Part shown: positions 21,684 to 31,534 of the stretch, piece by piece
Position numbering within the stretch: position 1 is the first letter of the stretch
How the letters are laid out: each line of letters starts with the position of its first letter
Assembly (NCBI GenBank): GCA_905479135.1
Contig: CAJQLJ010000097.1
Coordinates: 1 to 56,290, forward strand
Direction of reading: 5' to 3'
DNA: 56,290 nt
Origin: an uncultured Campylobacterales bacterium
GTDB lineage: Bacteria; Campylobacterota; Campylobacteria; Campylobacterales; Arcobacteraceae
Made by a program: the position numbers and the translations under genes
Notes under the pieces: generated by a model
What the model was told of the DNA's origin: nothing
What the model saw: the letters and a program-made list of their open reading frames with translations, nothing else
Database searches by the model: none

Positions 21684-22076
21684 ATCAAAAATAATATATT
21701 TTTTTTATTAACTTTTACTTCAATCCTCTTATTTTCTGGCTGTACAACAAAACAAATACTTCAAAGTTCAAGTGCTAGCATATTAATTAAAACTCCAAAA
21801 ATGAAGTTTTATGATAAAGGTTTTATAAATAAGTATGATAAATATACTCAAGTTCAGATATTTTCAGCTGGAACTATAGTTTTAGATATGAAAATATATG
21901 AAAACAAAATTTGTAAAAGTACCTTTAAGTGTCAGGACTTAAAGACATTTAATAAAGAGAATTTAAATGAATCTTATAACGAGGCATTTTTGAAAAACTT
22001 ATTTGATAAAAATCAAAAAGAAGTTATACATAAAGATAAACAGAATAATATTCTGATTAAGATTAGAAGAGACTAA
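21684..22076 (+). CDS. Small lipoprotein, proposed AUC start
   Basis: Frame of the 21801-22076 ORF extends upstream to a TAG at 21681-21683: (M/I)KNNIFFLLTFTSILLFSGC|TTKQILQ..., a lipoprotein signal peptide; AAAGGA at 21672-21677 sits 6 nt before ATC. Confidence 0.8.
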   Translation: MKNNIFFLLTFTSILLFSGCTTKQILQSSSASILIKTPKMKFYDKGFINKYDKYTQVQIFSAGTIVLDMKIYENKICKSTFKCQDLKTFNKENLNESYNEAFLKNLFDKNQKEVIHKDKQNNILIKIRRD

Positions 22077-22086
22077 TTTCTCTTCT
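22065..22086. terminator. Hairpin between convergent genes
   Basis: AGAAGAGA (22065-22072) / TCTCTTCT (22079-22086). Confidence 0.55.
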
Positions 22087-22102
22087 TTGTAAGAGTTATA
22101 AA

Positions 22103-23302
22103 TTAAAGTTTTTTCAATTTTTTATAACCAGCTTTTATTATTTTTAATAAAGGTTTTCTATATGAAGAAAATACATATTTTTTAATTTCATAAGCAATTC
22201 TTCCTTCTACATTAACTAAATCATAAAGATTTCCAGCTGCATATTTACCACCAAGGGCTATTAAAACACCTTCTAGTTTTGGATTACAAGCAAGTAATTT
22301 TTTCTTGCCTATATGTCTTAAAATATTTTTACCAGCACATGTCCCACTGATTCTAGCAATTGTAACATTTGGGGGCATTATCTCGCCTTTTTTATTTTTA
22401 ATCTCAGCCATATCACCAACAGCAAAAATGTTTTCATGTCCATCTGCTTGTAAAAATTCATTTACGTAAATTTGACCTCTTCCATTTTTTTCTACATCTA
22501 AATCTGATGTGATTGTCGAAGCCTCAACTCCTCCTGTAAATATAATAAATGAATGATAAATTTTAGTACCATTTGATAATTCTAAATGATCTGCGTTACA
22601 CTTTTGTAGTTTTGTATTTGTAATTACATTAATTCCTAATGATTTTAATCTTTTGTGAGACATACTAATAAGCTTAGGACTCAATCCTGGAAGAATCGTA
22701 TCTGAACTACTTACAAGTGAAATTTTTAAGTTATCGCATGAAAAATTACCACGTTTAAAAAACATTTTAGAGTTGTATGCCATTTCTGCAGCAATTTCAA
22801 CACCAGATAATCCAGCTCCAACAACTACAATATGAGTGTCATCACATTGTTTTGCTTCATCACTAATTTTATTAAAAAGTTGATTCTCAAAACTTTGTTT
22901 AAAGAACATCGCCCAGTGAAGTTTTTTAATATCGTGAGCATTATTTAGTCCTGGAATTTGTGGAGGGAAGAAGGTTCTTGTTCCTGCAGCCATCACTAAA
23001 TAATCATAAGAAACAATTTCTTTCTCTTCTGTATATATTTTCTTTGTTTCTTTGTCAATTCTTCGTACCTTTAGATTTTTATACTCAACATAATCATGCT
23101 TTATTCCCATGCACAAAGTAGTTAAATCAATAGTTACATCTGCAATATTAGATTTATTCGCGATTAAGTCATAAACTTCGGGCTGTAAGTTATGAAATGT
23201 ATGTTTATCTATTAGGGTTATTTGTATGTTTTTATTTTTTGCTAATTCTTGTAGTGCATATATTCCAGAGTATCCACCACCAATTATTACAACTTTTTCC
23301 AT
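22103..23302 (-). CDS. NAD(P)/FAD-dependent oxidoreductase, type II NADH dehydrogenase-like
   Basis: VVIIGGGYSGIYALQEL; VVVGAGLSGVEIAAEM; FAVGDMAEI; basic amphipathic C-terminus. Confidence 0.82.
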   Translation of the reverse strand: MEKVVIIGGGYSGIYALQELAKNKNIQITLIDKHTFHNLQPEVYDLIANKSNIADVTIDLTTLCMGIKHDYVEYKNLKVRRIDKETKKIYTEEKEIVSYDYLVMAAGTRTFFPPQIPGLNNAHDIKKLHWAMFFKQSFENQLFNKISDEAKQCDDTHIVVVGAGLSGVEIAAEMAYNSKMFFKRGNFSCDNLKISLVSSSDTILPGLSPKLISMSHKRLKSLGINVITNTKLQKCNADHLELSNGTKIYHSFIIFTGGVEASTITSDLDVEKNGRGQIYVNEFLQADGHENIFAVGDMAEIKNKKGEIMPPNVTIARISGTCAGKNILRHIGKKKLLACNPKLEGVLIALGGKYAAGNLYDLVNVEGRIAYEIKKYVFSSYRKPLLKIIKAGYKKLKKL

Positions 23303-23534
23303 AAATGCGCTTCCTTTTTATATTTTTATTCTATCAATAATATTCTATATGGCAATAATATTAGCATCCATTTTTTATAAAATCATTAACACTTAGTAAT
23401 TATGTAACAGAAAATGAGATAAAATAACAACTTGTTATAATAATAATACTAAAAATTTATAGTTAGTATTGAACTATTTTTATACTAAGAAGAATAACTG
23501 TAATATAAGAAAAATCAAAATAATAGGAAATACT

Positions 23535-24386
23535 ATGAAATATGTTGGCGCACATGTAAGTGCAAGTGGTGGAGTTTTTAATGCACCAATAAATGCAAAA
23601 GCAATAGGGGCAAAGGCATTTGCCTTATTCGTAAAAAATCAAAGACAGTGGAAAGCAAAAGACTTGGAAACAAAAGTTATTGATAAGTGGTTTGAGGAAT
23701 TAGAAATATCGGGAGTTCAAACAAAGCATATTCTCCCTCATGATTCATACTTAATTAACTTAGGGCATCCTGTATTAGAAAATAGAGAAAAATCTCTTGA
23801 TGGTTTTATTCATGAATTAAAAAGATGTGAAATTTTAAAACTTGATAGACTTAATTTTCATCCAGGTTCTCATCTTAGAAAAATTACAGAGGATGAATGT
23901 TTGAATAACATTTCTGAATCTTTAAATAGAGCAATAGATGCCACATCAAATACAGATATAAAGTTAGTAATTGAAAATACAGCAGGACAAGGCTCTAATT
24001 TAGGCTATAAGTTTGAACACCTAGCACATATAATTGATAAAATAGAAGATAAAAGTAGAATTGGTGTGTGTATTGATACTTGTCATATGTTTACGGCTGG
24101 TTATGATATTCGAACAAAAGAAGCTTATGATAAAACATGGCAAGAATTTGACTCTATTGTAGGACGTAAATACTTAATGGGAATGCATATAAATGATTCT
24201 AAGCCAGATTTAGGTTCAAGAGTTGATAGACACGATTCTTTAGGACATGGAAAAATTGGCTGGGATACTTTTAAATTTATAATGAATGATGATAGAATGG
24301 ATGATATTCCACTTGTTTTAGAAACAATTAATGAAGATATTTGGGCTGATGAAATTCAAGCTTTATATGATTTAGTAGAGAAATAA
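23535..24386 (+). CDS. nfo: Endonuclease IV
   Basis: [53 protein letters not shown]; start refined from 23469 with AGGAAA upstream. Confidence 0.96.
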   Translation: MKYVGAHVSASGGVFNAPINAKAIGAKAFALFVKNQRQWKAKDLETKVIDKWFEELEISGVQTKHILPHDSYLINLGHPVLENREKSLDGFIHELKRCEILKLDRLNFHPGSHLRKITEDECLNNISESLNRAIDATSNTDIKLVIENTAGQGSNLGYKFEHLAHIIDKIEDKSRIGVCIDTCHMFTAGYDIRTKEAYDKTWQEFDSIVGRKYLMGMHINDSKPDLGSRVDRHDSLGHGKIGWDTFKFIMNDDRMDDIPLVLETINEDIWADEIQALYDLVEK

Positions 24387-24393
24387 TTTTAAA

Positions 24394-24426
24394 GATATAT
24401 ACAAACTTAAAAAGTTTGTATATATC
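24394..24426. terminator. Bidirectional terminator hairpin
   Basis: GATATATACAAACTT (24394-24408) / AAGTTTGTATATATC (24412-24426), perfect 15-bp inverted repeat between convergent genes. Confidence 0.75.
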
Positions 24427-24431
24427 AAAGT

Positions 24432-25061
24432 TTATAAGCCATAAATTTTTTTCATCAAGCTATTACTTTTATCTTCATATTGTTTAAACCAAAAATTTGC
24501 TTTAATTAGATTCTTTTTTATAATAACTCCTTCTTTATAACTTTTTGACAACTTATATTGAGCTTTCTTTACATTATTATTAGCTGCAAAAGTTAAAAGT
24601 TTTATTGCTTCAATATAATCTTTTTTATTAAGATAATAAAATGAAAGCTTATAAGCAGCAATACCATCAACATTATCAACATCTTTTAAAAGTTTAAGTG
24701 CTTTTTCTTGATTTTTAGATGTACCATTACCTTTATTGTAAAGGTCTGATAAAAGTGCATTTGCATAGAAGTTACCTCTTTGTTTCGCAAAAGAGTACTT
24801 TTGATAAGCTTCTATATAGTCTCCCTTTGAATATGCAATCACGCCTAAACGTAACATAGCAATAGAGTTTTTATATGAAATTAAATCATAACAATCTGAT
24901 TCAAAACCTTTATTTTCATTCTTACATTCATTTGCTTGAGAAATTTCATTTGGGATGGTTTTTAATGCTGCTTCATAATTACTACACCCACTAATTAAAA
25001 TAGAACTAAAAATTGTAATCACAAGAAGTTTAGTACTGTATTTAAGATTAGTTTTTGTCAT
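24432..25061 (-). CDS. Sel1-like repeat lipoprotein
   Basis: Lipobox SSILISGC; repeated AxxxLxxxYxxG/ALKLLK patterns. Confidence 0.75.
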   Translation of the reverse strand: MTKTNLKYSTKLLVITIFSSILISGCSNYEAALKTIPNEISQANECKNENKGFESDCYDLISYKNSIAMLRLGVIAYSKGDYIEAYQKYSFAKQRGNFYANALLSDLYNKGNGTSKNQEKALKLLKDVDNVDGIAAYKLSFYYLNKKDYIEAIKLLTFAANNNVKKAQYKLSKSYKEGVIIKKNLIKANFWFKQYEDKSNSLMKKIYGL

Positions 25062-25213
25062 CTTTTACCTTTTATTTTTTACTGATTTATAATTATAAAA
25101 AGTATTTTACCTTTTTTTATAAAACTTTACTCTACAAATTAAAAATTACAGATAAATTGTTCATAAATTGTTAAGAGGTTTTAATGTATGATTTAATATA
25201 CACAGGGGATTAA

Positions 25214-25567
25214 ATGATTTTTATAGGATTTTTTGTATTTATAGCATTTATTGTTATTGCTTTAAATATGTATGATAGTAGTAACTTAGAAAAAATAGAA
25301 AAATATATTTTAAAAGAGAATTGTACTAAATATATTTATACTAAAGGTTCATATAAAGCATTATGTGAAAACAGACTAATTGAAATATCAAATAGCTTTG
25401 CTGTAAATATTGAAAAAAATAAAATAGAATATAAATACACAGATATTAAAAAAATTAATAAAGATAATAAAAATATAATAATAAATAATAAAAATAAAAT
25501 ATCTTTTACAAATATAGAAGATATGGATAAGTTTTATTTAGAACTAGAAAAAAAATTAAAAAAATAG
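25214..25567 (+). CDS. Small hypothetical protein with one N-terminal TM segment
   Basis: MIFIGFFVFIAFIVIALNMY followed by a Lys/Asn-rich domain; GGGGA SD; 14 bp upstream of the AAA+ gene. Confidence 0.6.
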   Translation: MIFIGFFVFIAFIVIALNMYDSSNLEKIEKYILKENCTKYIYTKGSYKALCENRLIEISNSFAVNIEKNKIEYKYTDIKKINKDNKNIIINNKNKISFTNIEDMDKFYLELEKKLKK

Positions 25568-25581
25568 GATTAAGATAGAGA

Positions 25582-27315
25582 ATGAAAGAATTAATCGATT
25601 TTATAAAATCAAAAAAAGTAGAAGATACAAATTTTTATGCACAATTAAAGTGTACAAAAGAAGAAGCAACTTTATTGCAATTTATTACAAAAGAATATAC
25701 TCAAGGAAGAGATTCTTTAGTTGTTATTGATGTTTTAACAAGATTTTATGATGTAGAAAAATTTGAACATCTAGAAAAACTAAACTTAATAAAATCATTA
25801 TTAGAGTTTGGATGGTTAGTTCAAATATCATTTGATCAAATTAAACTAAATGAGATATCAAAACTAGAGTTGTTAAACTCAAGTATTTCTTTATCAAGCT
25901 CATATCTTAAGTTATTAGAAAATGGTTCAAGTGATTTTGTTTTACCTGCGATTAAAAATTATTCAGATCATCTAGAATACTTACAAGATCAGTTTTTTAA
26001 GATTGATTTAGCTCAACAGCTTAATGTTGTGAAAAAGAATTTTGCTATAAATTCTCCTAGTTCAAATAGATTAAAATCAAAATTAGTTTTACTAGAAAAT
26101 AGAATAAAAGAAAGAATTAAAGTTACAAATAATTCAATAATGCTAGAAGATTTTTTTAAAGACAATGATTTAAAAGAACAAGAACAAACACTTTTCCTAG
26201 CACTTTTAAAAGAAGAATATTCAGGAGGTGATGGTTCAAATAGAGATATGAATGCTTTAATTGAATTGATTTCAAGTGATGATTATGAAAAAATTAAATA
26301 TAGATCTTTATTGGAAGAAAGTTCTACTCTTGTATCTAATTCTTTGGTTGATTATGATGAGGTTTTAACATCTTTTGGTGGAATTAATAGAAACTTTTAT
26401 ATTCCAGATGAAGTCTTATATAAAATTTCTCATCCTACTAAGAAAAAAACTCGTGGTCCAAAAATTAAGCTTGATTCAATAATTAAAGAACAAGATACCT
26501 TTGAACTTATAAATACATCAAAAACTCTTGAAGATGTTGTATTAAATGATAAAACTAGAGAAACTCTAGGGGCATTATTAAAGCAAGTTGATAAAAATGT
26601 AATAAATAGATTAAGGCAATGGGGAATTAAAGATAAGAGAAAAGGAATTGAAGCTAAAATAATTTTTTATGGTGTTGCTGGTACAGGGAAAACATTAACA
26701 GCTTTAGCAATGGCTAAATCTTTGAAAAAAGATGTACTAAGTTTTGATTGTTCAAAAATTTTATCTATGTATGTAGGCGAGAGTGAAAAAAATGTTAGAA
26801 GTATTTTTGATAAGTATTATGAGTTAAGAGAGCAAACAAAATCAGAACCAGTATTGTTACTAAATGAAGCAGATCAATTTTTAAGTGGAAGAAGTACTGG
26901 TTCAGGAAGTGGTAGTGATAAGATGCATAATCAAATGCAAAATATCTTTTTAGAACAAATAGAAAAGTTTGATGGTATTTTAATAGCTACAACGAATTTA
27001 CTTGAAAATCTTGATAAAGCATTTTCTAGAAGATTTAATTATAAAATTGAATTTATCAAACCAAATAAAGAGCAAAGAATTGAACTTTGGGAAAAACTAC
27101 TTCCCTCAAACCTTCCTTTATCTAAGGACTTTGATATAAATGAGTTAGTAAAATATGATTTAACAGGTGGACAAATAGAATTAGTTATTAAAAATACTGC
27201 TTATAAGATTGCAGTTAGTTCTGAACCTATATTTAATGTAAAAGATTTTGAAGAACAAATTACAAAAGAACAAAAAGGTCAGTTTGATAGTGAAAACAAA
27301 GTAGGATTTTTCTAG
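25582..27315 (+). CDS. AAA+ family ATPase
   Basis: Walker A GVAGTGKT; Walker B-like VLLLNEADQF; sensor-1 IATTN; arginine region FSRRFNY; N-terminal ~270 aa of unassigned domains. Confidence 0.88.
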   Translation: MKELIDFIKSKKVEDTNFYAQLKCTKEEATLLQFITKEYTQGRDSLVVIDVLTRFYDVEKFEHLEKLNLIKSLLEFGWLVQISFDQIKLNEISKLELLNSSISLSSSYLKLLENGSSDFVLPAIKNYSDHLEYLQDQFFKIDLAQQLNVVKKNFAINSPSSNRLKSKLVLLENRIKERIKVTNNSIMLEDFFKDNDLKEQEQTLFLALLKEEYSGGDGSNRDMNALIELISSDDYEKIKYRSLLEESSTLVSNSLVDYDEVLTSFGGINRNFYIPDEVLYKISHPTKKKTRGPKIKLDSIIKEQDTFELINTSKTLEDVVLNDKTRETLGALLKQVDKNVINRLRQWGIKDKRKGIEAKIIFYGVAGTGKTLTALAMAKSLKKDVLSFDCSKILSMYVGESEKNVRSIFDKYYELREQTKSEPVLLLNEADQFLSGRSTGSGSGSDKMHNQMQNIFLEQIEKFDGILIATTNLLENLDKAFSRRFNYKIEFIKPNKEQRIELWEKLLPSNLPLSKDFDINELVKYDLTGGQIELVIKNTAYKIAVSSEPIFNVKDFEEQITKEQKGQFDSENKVGFF

Positions 27316-27530
27316 TAATAAACCTAGATTATTTATTTAAAACAATTATAATAGAATGTTTCTTTTTGTGTCATATTAATAGTATCCTAAGAAAACACTT
27401 AAAAAATAAGCTTACTTTTAAAAGGTTAGATTATTATTTGCATAAATAATTATAAGTGGCTATTTATAAGTAATTTGATAAAATCTTAGCTATTACAATG
27501 AAAACTTTTAACATTTAAAGGAAATATGAT

Positions 27531-27920
27531 ATGACACACATGGAATTTGCCCATCCTTATTTTGGTGCATTCGTGATGTTTATAGTAACATTCACTGCAT
27601 TCAGTGCTACAGTATGGCTTTCAAGATATGTTAGTAGAAAAATTGCACGTCTTGATACTGAAAAATTAAAAACTACATTATATGAATGTGGACCAGAAGT
27701 TACTAAACAACCCAATACAATATCAACACAATTTTATTTAGTAGCATTATTATTCATTTTATTTGATGTAGAGATAATTTTTATGTTCCCATGGGCTGTT
27801 AACTTTAAAGTATTAGGATGGTTTGGAATTTTTGCAATGGTTTTCTTTCTTTTAATATTAACTATTGGATTTATATATGAGTGGAAAAAAGGAGGTCTTG
27901 AATGGCACAGCATAAAGTAA
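27531..27920 (+). CDS. nuoA: NADH-quinone oxidoreductase subunit A
   Basis: [30 protein letters not shown]. Confidence 0.96.
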   Translation: MTHMEFAHPYFGAFVMFIVTFTAFSATVWLSRYVSRKIARLDTEKLKTTLYECGPEVTKQPNTISTQFYLVALLFILFDVEIIFMFPWAVNFKVLGWFGIFAMVFFLLILTIGFIYEWKKGGLEWHSIK

Positions 27921-28411
27921 ATTATTTACAAGATGGCGGAACACCAATTAAATTAACAACTATTGATAAGTTAGTTAATTTTGGTCGCTCAAATTCACTA
28001 TGGCCAATGACTTATGGATTAGCATGTTGTGCTATTGAGATGATGGCAACAGGAGCATCTAGATATGATTTTGATAGATTTGGAACTATATTTAGAGCAA
28101 GTCCTAGGCAATCTGATGTATTAATAATTGCAGGAACTCTTACAAAAAAACACGCAGAGTTTATGAGAAGATTATATGATCAAATGCCAGATCCAAAATG
28201 GGTAATTTCAATGGGTTCTTGTGCAAACACTGGGGGTATGTTTAATACATATGCAACTGTACAAGGTGCAGATAGAATTATCCCAGTTGATATTTATCTT
28301 CCAGGATGTGCTCCAAGACCTGAAACTTTACAATACGCACTTATGACACTTCAAAGAAAGATTAGAAAAGAATCAATTTTCAGAGCTCATAAGAAAAAAA
28401 GGTTAGTGTAA
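27902..28411 (+). CDS. nuoB: NADH-quinone oxidoreductase subunit B
   Basis: [40 protein letters not shown]. Confidence 0.97.
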   Translation: MAQHKVNYLQDGGTPIKLTTIDKLVNFGRSNSLWPMTYGLACCAIEMMATGASRYDFDRFGTIFRASPRQSDVLIIAGTLTKKHAEFMRRLYDQMPDPKWVISMGSCANTGGMFNTYATVQGADRIIPVDIYLPGCAPRPETLQYALMTLQRKIRKESIFRAHKKKRLV

Positions 28412-29214
28412 TGAGAAAGTATACGCCAAAAGACAATGTTCAAAGACAAGCGCCTTTTTCTGATAGATTCTTTGTTTCACCTTCTGTTCCTAGGATTGAT
28501 ATCTCAAGTGATGAAATTTTTTCAAAAGACTATGAATCATTTACAGAAGCTTTCAAAGTAGAAGATGCATATATTGAACATACTCATCTTGTTTTAAATG
28601 TTGATAAAAATGATATTGTTGAGATTATGAATTTTTTAAGTAAAGAATTAGAATATGACATGCTTATAGAAATGTCAGCTATTGATTATCTAGCAGCAAA
28701 AAATGGATATGAACTATTCTATGAAATGCTTTCACTTTCAAAACATAAAAGACTTAGAATTAAATGCTTTTTAAATAAAGACGATGCAGTTGAATCTATA
28801 ACTTCAGTTTTCAATTCAGCAAACTGGAGTGAGAGAGAAATGTATGATATGTTAGGTGTTAAAGTTTTAAATCATCCTAATATGAAAAGACTTATTATGC
28901 CAGATGATTGGTATGATCATCCATTAAGAAAAACTTATCCTCTCCAAGGTGATGAAGCTGCATCATGGTATGAAGTAGATAAAATTTTTGGAAAAGAAGC
29001 AAGAGATGTAATAGGGCCTGAGCAAAGAGATCCCGCTGCGATTGACAGATATGATACAGAGCGATTTGCAAGATTAGGGCATGAAGTTCCATATCAAACA
29101 GATATTAGTGAGTTTGAACCTGTAACTCCAATTTCTTATCAAGAAGAGGATAGCTCAAAAATTATGAAAAAATTAAAACCTGAAGAATCAGTTGTTTTAA
29201 AAAGAAGAAGGTAA
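28411..29214 (+). CDS. nuoC: NADH-quinone oxidoreductase subunit C
   Basis: [43 protein letters not shown]. Confidence 0.94.
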   Translation: MRKYTPKDNVQRQAPFSDRFFVSPSVPRIDISSDEIFSKDYESFTEAFKVEDAYIEHTHLVLNVDKNDIVEIMNFLSKELEYDMLIEMSAIDYLAAKNGYELFYEMLSLSKHKRLRIKCFLNKDDAVESITSVFNSANWSEREMYDMLGVKVLNHPNMKRLIMPDDWYDHPLRKTYPLQGDEAASWYEVDKIFGKEARDVIGPEQRDPAAIDRYDTERFARLGHEVPYQTDISEFEPVTPISYQEEDSSKIMKKLKPEESVVLKRRR

Positions 29215-29218
29215 TAGT

Positions 29219-30445
29219 ATGCAACAACCTAATAGATTAAAACCTTTTTTTGAAAATATTAACTTCGAGCGAGAAGATAATACAATGATGGTGAACTTTG
29301 GACCACAGCATCCATCTGCTCACGGTCAATTAAGATTAATTTTAGAACTTCAAGGTGAAGAAGTTGTAAAGTCACGACCAATGATTGGATACCTTCATAG
29401 AGGTATGGAAAAAATGGCTGAGAATATGATCTATAATGAATTCTTACCAACTACTGATAGAATGGATTATATTGCTGCAACTTCAAATAACTACGGATAT
29501 GCTTTAGCAATTGAAAAACTTCTTGGAATTGAAGCTCCAAGACGTGCTGAGATTATTAGAACAATGCTTTTAGAATTAAATAGAATTACTTCTCATTTAT
29601 TTTGGTTAGCAACACACGCACTTGATGTTGGTGCTATGTCTATGTTTCTTTATTGTTTTAGAGAAAGAGAGTATGCAATGGACTTAATAGAAGACTATTG
29701 TGGAGCAAGACTTACTCATAGTGCTGTTAGAATAGGTGGAGTACCTTTAGACTTACCATCAAATTGGATTGCAGATTGTTTATCATTCTTAGACATCCTT
29801 GAAACAGAAATTAAGAAATATGAAGGATTATTAACAGAGAATAGAATCTGGAAAATGAGACTTGAAAATGTTGGAATAATTACTCCAAAAATGGCAAAAT
29901 CTTGGGGATGTTCAGGAATTGCTTTAAGAGGAAGTGGTATTAAATGGGATTTAAGAAAAGAGATGCCTTATGGAATTTATGATGAGTTAGATTTTGATGT
30001 TCCTATTTCTCATACTTGTGATTCTTATGGAAGATATAAGATTTGTATAGAAGAAATGTATCAGTCTTCAAAAATTTTAAAACAATTAATGCCTATGTAT
30101 AAAAAAAGTGATTCACAATTAATGGCACATGCTCCTAATTATATATCAGCTCCAAAAGAGCAGATAATGACTCAAAACTATTCACTTATGCAACATTTTG
30201 TTTTAGTAACACAAGGTATGAGACCTCCTGTTGGAGAAGTCTATGTAGCAACTGAATCACCAAAGGGTGAGTTAGGATATTTTGTTGTAAGTGATGGAAG
30301 TCCTTATGCATATAGAATGAAAATTAGAGCACCAAGTTTTCAACATACAGCATTGCTTGAAGAAATACTTGTGGGATTACAACTAGCTGATGTTGTTACA
30401 TTAATTGGAAACTTAAACATAGTTTTCGGTGAGATTGATAGATAA
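29219..30445 (+). CDS. nuoD: NADH-quinone oxidoreductase subunit D
   Basis: [40 protein letters not shown]. Confidence 0.97.
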   Translation: MQQPNRLKPFFENINFEREDNTMMVNFGPQHPSAHGQLRLILELQGEEVVKSRPMIGYLHRGMEKMAENMIYNEFLPTTDRMDYIAATSNNYGYALAIEKLLGIEAPRRAEIIRTMLLELNRITSHLFWLATHALDVGAMSMFLYCFREREYAMDLIEDYCGARLTHSAVRIGGVPLDLPSNWIADCLSFLDILETEIKKYEGLLTENRIWKMRLENVGIITPKMAKSWGCSGIALRGSGIKWDLRKEMPYGIYDELDFDVPISHTCDSYGRYKICIEEMYQSSKILKQLMPMYKKSDSQLMAHAPNYISAPKEQIMTQNYSLMQHFVLVTQGMRPPVGEVYVATESPKGELGYFVVSDGSPYAYRMKIRAPSFQHTALLEEILVGLQLADVVTLIGNLNIVFGEIDR

Positions 30446-30728
30446 GGGACTAGCAATGGAAAGATTTGATTTAAGACATTTAAAAAATGATTTTTATGAC
30501 AGAATGCTTGAACTTATGGATAAACAAATAAGTGATGGTGAAAATGCAATTATTATATTTGAAATTGGAGATTTTGAAAATATTCAAAAGTCTGCAGATG
30601 TAATATATGAAGCTGGATATACACTAATGAATTCAATTAAATATACAGAAGTTGATTGGACATTAGTTATAAAAAAAGTTGCACCAGAACCAAAAGTTGT
30701 TGAAGAAGACAAAGAGGAAGTAAAGTAA
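30429..30728 (+). CDS. Small subunit at the nuoE position, Campylobacterota-type, cysteine-free
   Basis: 99 aa between nuoD and the nuoF-position gene; no Cys in the translation; not a [2Fe-2S] NuoE. Confidence 0.75.
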   Translation: MRLIDKGLAMERFDLRHLKNDFYDRMLELMDKQISDGENAIIIFEIGDFENIQKSADVIYEAGYTLMNSIKYTEVDWTLVIKKVAPEPKVVEEDKEEVK

Positions 30729-31534
30729 TGAATAAAAAAGAGACAATCTTTAAAAGTGATTTTATTCTTTCTTTAGGAACTATGTTTTTTAATAAAGAAG
30801 AATTAAAAAACTTAATCATTGAATCAATTGAAAAAACAGATACAAAATTTGTTTATATGCACCCAATTGACAATATAGTTCTAAAACCTTTTTGTACACA
30901 ATTTGTAAAATATGAAGCAGGAAGTGAAGAAGGCATATTAGCTTTAATTCTTAAGAGTTTTGTAAAAGAAACTACAGATAAAATTCAAAAATTTATAAAT
31001 GACTTAGATCTGGGATACATTTCAGCCGAAAGTTCTGCTGGAGAAGAAGAGTTTGAGGAAGCTTATGAAAACTCGAAAAAATCTCAATTTAAAACACTAA
31101 TTATAGGTGAAGATCTAATAGAACACCCTAGAGTTAAAAATATAGTGAAACTTCTTAACATTATAAAAAAATATACAGACTTTAATTTGGTGGTTTTAGA
31201 TAGTGATTTTGAAGAAAGAATAAATTCATGTGAAGATTTCGACTTAGAAGAAATTGCTGAGCTAAAGTCTTTTGATGGAACTGTTGTTTATAGAGTTATT
31301 GAAGATAAGCAAAACAAAAATTTAATAACAAGTAAATCTTTTGCACAAATCGCAAAAATTGAAAATAATGATGAAGTTTTCTTAAACTACAAAAGTACAA
31401 AAATAAAAACGACTATAAAAATTGATGAAAAACTACATGGAACAATTGCTATTATAAATACAAGAGATTCAAATGAAGAGATATTCAATAATTATAGATA
31501 TAAACAAGTAAAAATAGAAAAGGTTGATGCATAA
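30728..31534 (+). CDS. Subunit at the nuoF position; no NADH/FMN signature; resembles C-terminal half of NuoG
   Basis: 268 aa; FKTLIIGEDLIEHPRVKNIVKLLNIIKKYTDFNLVVL aligns by eye with NuoG YSLIVGEDLITHPNADNLAKLCGLISRCTDFDVVII. Confidence 0.8.
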   Translation: MNKKETIFKSDFILSLGTMFFNKEELKNLIIESIEKTDTKFVYMHPIDNIVLKPFCTQFVKYEAGSEEGILALILKSFVKETTDKIQKFINDLDLGYISAESSAGEEEFEEAYENSKKSQFKTLIIGEDLIEHPRVKNIVKLLNIIKKYTDFNLVVLDSDFEERINSCEDFDLEEIAELKSFDGTVVYRVIEDKQNKNLITSKSFAQIAKIENNDEVFLNYKSTKIKTTIKIDEKLHGTIAIINTRDSNEEIFNNYRYKQVKIEKVDA

